12,175 nucleotides of DNA from Acidobacteriaceae bacterium. Lineage in GTDB: Bacteria; Acidobacteriota; Terriglobia; Terriglobales; Acidobacteriaceae. The notes below the pieces were generated by a model. It was not told where the DNA came from and did no database searches. It saw only the letters and a list, made by a program, of their open reading frames with translations. Of this stretch, positions 5,862 through 12,175 are shown piece by piece. Numbering within the stretch: position 1 is the first letter of the stretch; each line of letters begins with the position of its first letter. The stretch is taken from positions 1 to 12,175 of the forward strand of contig PKXI01000066.1 of assembly GCA_003133425.1 (NCBI GenBank), written 5' to 3'. The translations under genes and the position numbers were made by a program.

Positions 5862-7745
5862 CTACTCCACCGTCACCGATTTCGCCAGGTTCCTCGGCTG
5901 ATCCACATCGCACCCGCGCCGAACGGCGATGTAGTACGCCAGCAGTTGCAGCGGCACAATCTCAATCAGCGGCGACAGCAGCTCGATGGCCGGCGGAATG
6001 TAGATCACATGCTCCACCAGCGTGCCAATCGTCGTGTCACCTTCCGTGGCCACGGCAATCACGCGTCCTGAACGCGCCGTCACTTCCTGAATATTCGATA
6101 GTGTCTTCTCGTAGCGCAGCTTCGACGCCGGATCGGCCTCGTCCCTCGTCACCAGAACCACCACCGGCAGCGTCTCATCGATCAGTGCGTTCGGCCCGTG
6201 CTTCATCTCTCCCGCCGGGTAGCCCTCGGCGTGAATGTAGGAGATTTCTTTCAGCTTCAGCGCGCCTTCGAGAGCAATCGGGAAATGAATCCCGCGGCCC
6301 AGGTAGAGAAAATCGCGCGCGGTCGCAAAGCTGGCTGCAAGCTGCTCGCACTGCGCTGAGCGGGAACGCAGTATTTCTTCAATCTTGGCTGGAATGCGGC
6401 TGAGCTCTTCGATCAGCGCGACCGATTGCGCAGGATCGATCCTGCCGCGCAACTGCCCCAACTTGAGCGCGAGCAGAAACAGCGCGGTAAGCTGCGCGGT
6501 AAAGGCCTTGGTCGAAGCCACGCCGATCTCCGGTCCCGCATGTGTATAGATCGAGCCATGAGCTTCGCGAGCCACCATCGCATCCACCACGTTACAGATG
6601 GCCACGGTCTTCGAGCCCAGCGAAATCATCTCGCGCTGCGCGGCCAGCGTGTCGGCAGTTTCGCCGGATTGCGTAATCAGCAGCCCCAGCGCATTGCGGT
6701 CAGGAATGGGATTGCGATAGCGGTATTCGCTGGCGTAGTCCACATCCACCGGCAAACGGGCCAGCCGCTCAATCATGTATTTGCCGGTAAGTGCGGAGTG
6801 CCAACTGGTGCCGCACGCGGCAATGTTGATGCTCGAGGCCAACGCCAGCTCTTCGTCTGAAATCTTCATCTCGCCCAGATACACCTTGCCCGAGTCCAGG
6901 GAGACGCGGCCCAGCGTAGTGTCGGTAATGGCGCGTGGCTGCTCCCAGATTTCCTTCAGCATGAAGTGCTTGTAGCCGCCTTTTTCCGCCTGGATCGGAT
7001 CCCATTGAATGCGCGTGATCGCGCGCTGAATCGGATTGCCGTCAAAGTCCGTCAGCTCGACGCCATCCAGCGTCAGGATGGCCATATCGCCGTCGGCAAG
7101 GAAGTAAATGTTGCGCGTGTGATGCAGAATGCCCGGCACATCGGAGGCCACAAAAGACTCCCCCTCGCCCACGCCGATCACTACCGGCGGACCGAACCGC
7201 GCGGCTACAATCTTGTCCGGCTCGGCTGCCGACAGAACGCCCAGCGCAAACGCACCGGTAAGCCGCTTCACGGCGCGGCGCACGGCCACCTCAAGCAGAA
7301 TTGGCTCGCCCGCGGCTTCAGCATCCTTCTGGACCTGTTCGATGAGGTGCGCAATGATCTCGGTGTCGGTTTCGGTTACGAACTTGTGGCCCTGGGCGGT
7401 GAGTTCGCGCTTCAGCTCGAGATAGTTCTCCACAATCCCGTTGTGAACCACCACAATGCGGCCTGTGCAGTCTCGATGCGGGTGGGCATTTTCCTCTGTG
7501 GGGCGCCCATGCGTCGCCCAGCGGGTATGCCCAATGCCGAAGGTGCCGTGCAGGGGATGCTTGCGCAGAGCTTCCTCCAGGTTGCCGAGCTTCCCCGGAG
7601 CGCGGCGCACATCAAGGGTCGGGCTCGATGGACTGCCCACAGCAATGCCCGCCGAATCGTAGCCACGGTATTCGAGGCGCCTTAGCCCCTCGATGATGAC
7701 TGGAACGACCTTCTTCTTCCCCACGTAACCGACGATGCCGCACAT
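5862..7745 (-). CDS. glmS: Glutamine-fructose-6-phosphate aminotransferase (isomerizing)
   Basis: GlmS makes glucosamine-6-phosphate from fructose-6-phosphate and glutamine in the cytoplasm, the first step towards UDP-GlcNAc, peptidoglycan and lipopolysaccharide. The protein has 627 residues, slightly longer than E. coli GlmS (609). The start MCGIVGYVG exposes the class II amidotransferase nucleophile Cys2 after Met removal, which fixes the start at 7745. The N-terminal glutaminase domain shows [15 protein letters not shown] and HNGIVENY. Two SIS sugar-isomerase domains follow, with [17 protein letters not shown] and [13 protein letters not shown] in the first, and [20 protein letters not shown] and [12 protein letters not shown] in the second. 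The C-terminus [13 protein letters not shown] is typical. No strong Shine-Dalgarno is seen upstream. No glmS ribozyme-like leader is recognised, but I could not test this by folding. The 166 bases between the stop and the IS630 right end hold no gene. Confidence 0.98.
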   Translation of the reverse strand: MCGIVGYVGKKKVVPVIIEGLRRLEYRGYDSAGIAVGSPSSPTLDVRRAPGKLGNLEEALRKHPLHGTFGIGHTRWATHGRPTEENAHPHRDCTGRIVVVHNGIVENYLELKRELTAQGHKFVTETDTEIIAHLIEQVQKDAEAAGEPILLEVAVRRAVKRLTGAFALGVLSAAEPDKIVAARFGPPVVIGVGEGESFVASDVPGILHHTRNIYFLADGDMAILTLDGVELTDFDGNPIQRAITRIQWDPIQAEKGGYKHFMLKEIWEQPRAITDTTLGRVSLDSGKVYLGEMKISDEELALASSINIAACGTSWHSALTGKYMIERLARLPVDVDYASEYRYRNPIPDRNALGLLITQSGETADTLAAQREMISLGSKTVAICNVVDAMVAREAHGSIYTHAGPEIGVASTKAFTAQLTALFLLALKLGQLRGRIDPAQSVALIEELSRIPAKIEEILRSRSAQCEQLAASFATARDFLYLGRGIHFPIALEGALKLKEISYIHAEGYPAGEMKHGPNALIDETLPVVVLVTRDEADPASKLRYEKTLSNIQEVTARSGRVIAVATEGDTTIGTLVEHVIYIPPAIELLSPLIEIVPLQLLAYYIAVRRGCDVDQPRNLAKSVTVE

Positions 7746-7812
7746 GCTGCAATTCTATGCGACAACCCGGCGAAGCCGTCTTACACAAAGGTGGAATAGA
7801 GATTCAGCTTCC

Positions 7813-7968
7813 ATGCGACCATCCGTTCAGCCCCCGTCCGCCGGGGCCGAAAGCCTCACCTCCGAGACTGTCGATCGCGCCATCCGCGTCGCCGAAGACC
7901 AGCTATATCCAGTCCTCGCCATGCTCCGTCCCGGAACGCAGATTATCTCCTCCTGGCAGATGGACTAA
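7813..7968 (+). CDS. Possible small protein, 51 residues, divergent from glmS
   Basis: This reading frame starts at ATG 7813 and ends at TAA 7966-7968. The codons after residue 10 show the strong G/C third-position bias of the real genes here. The product has an acidic helix-like stretch (SETVDRAIRVAEDQLYPVLAMLRPG) and ends IISSWQMD. Its middle looks like a folded amphipathic helix rather than random translation. No membrane segment or signal peptide is present. The ribosome binding site is poor: AGGTGG lies about 18 bases upstream. An upstream in-frame start would overlap the glmS start. I do not recognise a family. It may be a small conserved protein or chance. Confidence 0.45.
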   Translation: MRPSVQPPSAGAESLTSETVDRAIRVAEDQLYPVLAMLRPGTQIISSWQMD

Positions 7969-8098
7969 ATCCGGCAACAATGCACCACGCAAAATGAACG
8001 AGGTCCGGCGCCACGGTGGACTGCGGCGACACGGACCCCAATTCCCACAACCTGCCACAGACGCCAACCGGGCGTCCCACCAGGTTCGCTCATCACAT

Positions 8099-9157
8099 TT
8101 ATGCGTTTTTGAGCGATGCCATATCGATCGAGAAGCGATACTTCACATCCACTTTCGCCAGCCGATCGTATGCCTCGTTCACCTTCTGGATCGGAATCAC
8201 CTCGACATCGGAGGTGATGTTGTGTTTCCCGCAAAAGTCGAGCATCTCCTGCGTTTCCGCAATTCCACCGATAAGCGAGCCGGAGAAGCTGCGCCGCCTG
8301 AAGAGCAGCGGAAACGCTGCTACCTGCAGCGGTTTTGCCGGCGCGCCCACCAGCGTGATGTTCCCATCGCGCCCGAGCAGGTTGATGTAGGCGTTGATGT
8401 CGTGATCGGCCGAGACCGCATCCAGGATAAAGTCGAAGCTGCCGGCGTGCTTGTTCATTTCGTCTGCGTTGCGGGAGACGACCACTTCATCGGCGCCCAG
8501 CCGCAGTGCATCGTCCTTCTTGCCCGGCGACGTCGTAAACAGCACCACATGCGCTCCCATGGCATGAGCAAACTTCACTCCCATGTGGCCCAGTCCGCCC
8601 AAACCCACGATTCCGACTTTCTTGCCCTTGCCGACTCCCCAGTGGTGCAAAGGTGAGAAGGTGGTGATTCCCGCGCACAGCAGCGGCGCCGCCCCGGCTA
8701 GGTCAAGATTCGCGGGAACCCGAAGAACAAATTTCTGATCCACAACAATCGTGTCGGAGTAGCCGCCGTAGGTCACGCCTCCCGTGTGCTTGTCGGGAAA
8801 GTTGTACGTCAGAACCATGTTGTTGCAGAACTGTTCAAACCCCTGCTTGCACTCCGGGCAGGTGCCGTCCGAGTCCACCAGGCAGCCAACACCGGCCAGG
8901 TCGCCGGCCTTGAATTTAGTCACCCCGGAACCCACCTTCGTTACCCGGCCCACAATCTCATGGCCCGGTACGCAGGGATATACAGTGGGCATCATCTCGC
9001 TCCACTCGTTGCGCACCTGGTGCAGGTCAGAGTGGCAGATTCCGCAGAAAAGTATTTCGATCTGCACGTCGTTTGCGGTCGGATCGCGCCGCGCGATCGT
9101 AGTGGAGGCAAGCGGCGAAGTTGCACTGGCTGCGGCGTATGCTTTTGTGTTGTACAT
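8099..9157 (-). CDS. Zinc-dependent NAD(P)-alcohol dehydrogenase, YahK/Ahr type
   Basis: A medium-chain dehydrogenase/reductase of 352 residues, similar to E. coli YahK (349) and cinnamyl-alcohol dehydrogenases. It would reduce aldehydes to alcohols, probably with NADPH. The catalytic zinc ligands are Cys41 in CGICHSDLH, His66 in GHE and Cys161 in LLCAG. The Rossmann motif GLGGLGHMG is at residues 185-193. In the structural zinc loop, family members usually have four Cys. Here Asp97 stands where the first would be, followed by Cys100, Cys103 and Cys111. The start at 9157 is preferred over the longer reading from 9226 because AGGAG lies five bases upstream and the protein then begins like its relatives (MYNTKAYAA). 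It is the last gene of a minus-strand group with the cupin and the aldo/keto reductase, but 290 bases upstream of it contain its own promoter candidate. Confidence 0.94.
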   Translation of the reverse strand: MYNTKAYAAASATSPLASTTIARRDPTANDVQIEILFCGICHSDLHQVRNEWSEMMPTVYPCVPGHEIVGRVTKVGSGVTKFKAGDLAGVGCLVDSDGTCPECKQGFEQFCNNMVLTYNFPDKHTGGVTYGGYSDTIVVDQKFVLRVPANLDLAGAAPLLCAGITTFSPLHHWGVGKGKKVGIVGLGGLGHMGVKFAHAMGAHVVLFTTSPGKKDDALRLGADEVVVSRNADEMNKHAGSFDFILDAVSADHDINAYINLLGRDGNITLVGAPAKPLQVAAFPLLFRRRSFSGSLIGGIAETQEMLDFCGKHNITSDVEVIPIQKVNEAYDRLAKVDVKYRFSIDMASLKNA

Positions 9158-9238
9158 GGGAACTCCTGAACCTTGGTTTTCTTCACTGTGGTAGATGATT
9201 GGCAGAGGTCGGATGATTCGCCCCAACGGGTTGTTGCG

Positions 9239-9257
9239 CGTTCCTTTTTGTGGAACG
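9239..9257. other. Hairpin in the ADH leader
   Basis: CGTTCC (9239-9244) and GGAACG (9252-9257) form a perfect six-pair stem with a seven-base loop. It lies between the candidate ADH promoter and the start codon, so it would be in the mRNA leader. No U-tract follows in the minus direction, so it is not a standard terminator. Confidence 0.3.
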
Positions 9258-9313
9258 GAGCAACTCGAGAGAGTTATTCGCTTGTTTCGCGTCGAGCGGG
9301 GAGCCCTGAGTTA

Positions 9314-9342
9314 ATTATTGAAACACGCCAGGGTGTTTGCAA
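9314..9342 (-). promoter_or_regulatory. Candidate sigma-70 promoter for the ADH, with palindrome in its spacer
   Basis: On the minus strand, TTGCAA (9342-9337) and AATAAT (9319-9314) are separated by exactly 17 bases. The spacer contains most of the 18-base palindrome AAACAC-N6-GTGTTT (9321-9338). A repressor bound there would cover the promoter. Transcription would give a leader of about 150 bases. The 221 bases from 9227 to 9447 hold no gene. Confidence 0.4.
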
Positions 9343-9447
9343 GCGCGTTGATGAATGTTTCGTGAATGCTCCGCGGCATACGCCGGTTAGCGCACGCGTT
9401 GTCCCTGCTTTTTGAAAAAGACATGTTAAGTGACGGCACCCAGGCAA

Positions 9448-9843
9448 TCATCCCTGGTATTGTTCGTCACTCACCTTCTCAAGCCAGTCGACGGTCTTTC
9501 CGTCGAGCTGTTCCTGGATGGCGATGTGCGTCATTGCCGTGGTCGGTGTGGCCCCGTGCCAATGCTTCTCGCCGGGTGAGAACCAGACCACATCGCCCGG
9601 CCGAACCTCCTCGATCGGTCCGCCTTCGCGCTGAACCCGGCCGCATCCCGCCGTCACCAGCAGTGTCTGACCAAGCGGATGCGTATGCCACGCAGTCCGT
9701 GCGCCCGGCTCGAAAGTGACGCTGGCTCCAACAACACGCGCCGGACCGGGTGCAGTGAAAAGCGGATCGACCCTTACCGTGCCAGTGAACCAATCCGTCG
9801 GCCCCTTACCCGAAGGCTGTGAGCCACTCCTTTTGATCTCCAT
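9448..9843 (-). CDS. Small cupin, hydroxynitrile lyase-like (GtHNL type)
   Basis: A single-domain cupin of 131 residues. As I recall the manganese-dependent hydroxynitrile lyase of Granulicella tundricola, the N-terminus MEIKR, the length and the core motifs match closely. In this numbering the metal ligands known for that enzyme fall in place: His53, His55 and Gln59 (WHTHPLGQT) and His94 (GEKHWHG). Residues at the active-site positions Ala40, Val42 and Gln110 are also the same. That enzyme cleaves or forms (R)-cyanohydrins from aldehyde and cyanide, but its natural role is not settled and many relatives are annotated only as cupins. The ATG at 9843 is chosen over a GTG at 9852 because relatives start at MEIKR. 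A G-rich tract upstream can serve as ribosome binding site. It lies 129 bases downstream of the aldo/keto reductase on the same strand. Confidence 0.9.
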   Translation of the reverse strand: MEIKRSGSQPSGKGPTDWFTGTVRVDPLFTAPGPARVVGASVTFEPGARTAWHTHPLGQTLLVTAGCGRVQREGGPIEEVRPGDVVWFSPGEKHWHGATPTTAMTHIAIQEQLDGKTVDWLEKVSDEQYQG

Positions 9844-9902
9844 ACCGTGCACCCCCCCACACTTGATGTCGCTTTACTCGCTCGTCCTATACCCCGAACC
9901 CA

Positions 9903-9920
9903 GAATGCCAATTCGCATTC
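9903..9920. promoter_or_regulatory. 18-base palindrome upstream of the cupin
   Basis: GAATGC and GCATTC are perfect inverted arms around CAATTC, whose centre AATT is itself symmetric, so 16 of 18 bases obey the dyad. It lies 60 bases before the cupin ATG, in the gap after the aldo/keto reductase. This is a good shape for a dimeric regulator site. The binding protein is unknown. Confidence 0.4.
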
Positions 9921-9972
9921 CGCTCCTCCGTCGTTTTGATCGCGCACCCGCCGGCATTCCAGTCCATACAGG

Positions 9973-11028
<1,056 letters not shown>

Positions 11029-11073
11029 TCAATCCAAAGACTACGAAAACCTGCCCGTCGAGCGGTATCCCAA

Positions 11074-11104
11074 TCCTGCCAATCTATTGCCTATTCCTGT
11101 CGAT
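11074..11104 (+). promoter_or_regulatory. 21-bp-spaced direct repeat in divergent promoter region
   Basis: TCCTGCCAAT (11074-11083) and TCCTGTCGAT (11095-11104) match at eight of ten positions and start exactly 21 bases apart, two helical turns. AraC-family proteins often bind such direct repeats through two half-sites. The pair lies between the aldo/keto reductase and the regulator gene, a natural place for control of both. Confidence 0.35.
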
Positions 11105-11168
11105 GCCTGCATTTTTCTGCACAATGCCCCCAATTCGGCGTTAACTTGGATTGGAAGGGGCAAATCGG

Positions 11169-12116
11169 ATGAAAGCGGCTAAACACAAGGACGCGAGCGA
11201 AGATCCACGGGTAATCGAGATGCGAAAAGAGCTCGCCCGCAAGATTGCCAATCGTGCCGTTCAGGAAGTAGACACGCATACCGAAATTCCGGGTCTGCGC
11301 CTCTACCGCCGTTCCTCAACCACTGCCTGCATGTCGGCTGCTTACGAACCCAGTCTGGTTGTCTTCGTACAGGGACGGAAGCGAATCAACGTCGGCAAGA
11401 CAATTTATATATGTGACGGTTCCAACTTCCTCCTCACCTCCGTCGAACTTCCCGTTGTCAGCCAGGTAATCTCGGCAACTCAAAAAGTGCCCATTCTCGG
11501 TTTGATCCTAAAGCTTGAAATGCCGGCCGTCCGGGAGATTCTCTCCCAGCAGGAGTTTCATCTGCGCGAAGAATCCGCCGACGCCCGCGCCATGGCCGTC
11601 GGCGTCACTTCGCTCGAACTCCTCGACGCATGTTCCCGTCTCGTCGACCTGCTCGATACTCCCCATGACATTCCATTTCTCGCCAACCTCATCCAGCGCG
11701 AAATCATCTACCGGTTGCTCCGCAGTCCGCAGGGAAAGCATCTCCGCGCCATCGCCACGCTGGGCGAGCAAAGCCACCGGACAGCAAAGGCTGTCGAATG
11801 GCTCAGGATGAACTACACCAAGCCGTTGCGCGTTGAGGAACTCGCAGCCACCGCGCGGATGGGCGTATCGACATTGCACCATCAATTCCGTTCGCTCACC
11901 GCGATGAGCCCCCTTCAATATCAGAAGCACGTTCGACTGCATGTAGCCAGAGAACGCATGCTCAGCGAGGGTCTGGACGCCGCAAGCGCCGCCTTCGAAG
12001 TCGGCTATGAAAGCGCAAGCCAGTTCAATCGGGAGTACAGCCGATTCTTCGGCCAACCGCCGATGCGCGATATCAAAGCGCGCCGCCTCGCAGGCCCCGC
12101 AACAGCCCGCGACTGA
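11169..12116 (+). CDS. AraC-family transcriptional regulator (AraC_N type, YqhC-like)
   Basis: A DNA-binding regulator of 315 residues. The N-terminal part (about 40-190) is the AraC_N effector/cupin-like domain, with PGLRLYRRS, PSLVVFVQGRKR and the FLLTSVELPVVSQV strand. The C-terminal part holds two helix-turn-helix units, about 221-240 (RVEELAATARMGVSTLHHQF) and 271-293 (AASAAFEVGYESASQFNREY), then RFFGQPP, the AraC/XylS signature. This domain order is that of E. coli YqhC, which senses toxic aldehydes and activates an alcohol dehydrogenase and an aldo/keto reductase. The divergent AKR-cupin-ADH group supports the same kind of role here. The ATG at 11169 is preferred over a TTG at 11151 because AAGGGG lies eight bases upstream. 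The effector is inferred, not seen. Confidence 0.95.
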   Translation: MKAAKHKDASEDPRVIEMRKELARKIANRAVQEVDTHTEIPGLRLYRRSSTTACMSAAYEPSLVVFVQGRKRINVGKTIYICDGSNFLLTSVELPVVSQVISATQKVPILGLILKLEMPAVREILSQQEFHLREESADARAMAVGVTSLELLDACSRLVDLLDTPHDIPFLANLIQREIIYRLLRSPQGKHLRAIATLGEQSHRTAKAVEWLRMNYTKPLRVEELAATARMGVSTLHHQFRSLTAMSPLQYQKHVRLHVARERMLSEGLDAASAAFEVGYESASQFNREYSRFFGQPPMRDIKARRLAGPATARD

Positions 12117-12175
12117 AGGGGCCTTTCTATTCCCTATTGCTTCGGCAAATAAATACCAACAACCTTTGGGTGCCC

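Noticed and set aside
6966..7685. Plus-strand frame of 239 codons within glmS
   Set aside because: It is antisense to conserved GlmS domains; length is explained by high GC content.
12117..12175. Terminator after the AraC-type regulator
   Set aside because: GGGGCCTTTCT resembles one, but no convincing stem forms within the bases available before the window ends.

Overview
The window looks like a chromosomal segment of a high-GC soil Acidobacteriota, probably Acidobacteriaceae. The best taxonomic clue is the small cupin at 9448-9843. Its start and metal-ligand numbering fit what I recall of the manganese hydroxynitrile lyase of Granulicella tundricola. An exported protein of a type I associate with Acidobacteria (1643-2632) agrees. 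No rRNA, tRNA or CRISPR array was seen.

Left part (1-2632): a minus-strand six-helix membrane protein built from three similar two-helix units; an elongation factor P paralogue whose tip loop carries the EfpL/YeiP-type motif PTARG, behind a good -10 box; and an exported protein of unknown function whose stop codon is formed where an IS630 end was inserted.

Mosaic island (2630-5695): a 116-bp outer end of an IS630-family element, a tandem 40-bp palindromic repeat, a REP-like hairpin, the relic of a REP-associated (Y1/IS200-like) transposase reduced to its N- and C-termini, an apparently intact secreted clan GH-A glycoside hydrolase, a second REP-like hairpin with the same 10-nt core, and a nearly complete IS630 element whose transposase is split at a run of six A. 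The outermost IS630 ends are inverted and 111/116 identical. The island therefore resembles a decayed compound element carrying a glycosidase gene.

Right part (5862-12116): glmS (glucosamine-6-phosphate synthase), a possible 51-residue ORF upstream of and divergent from it, and then a carbonyl-metabolism cluster. On the minus strand this cluster has an aldo/keto reductase, the hydroxynitrile-lyase-like cupin and a YahK-type zinc alcohol dehydrogenase. Divergent from them is an AraC-family regulator of the type with an AraC_N effector domain. The layout resembles the E. coli yqhC / yqhD-dkgA aldehyde-response locus, with the cupin as an extra component. Symmetric motifs lie in the gaps before the ADH and the cupin, and a 21-bp direct repeat lies in the divergent region, as candidate operators. 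The most likely working model is regulator-controlled reduction or detoxification of reactive aldehydes. This rests on family knowledge and gene order, not on direct evidence.
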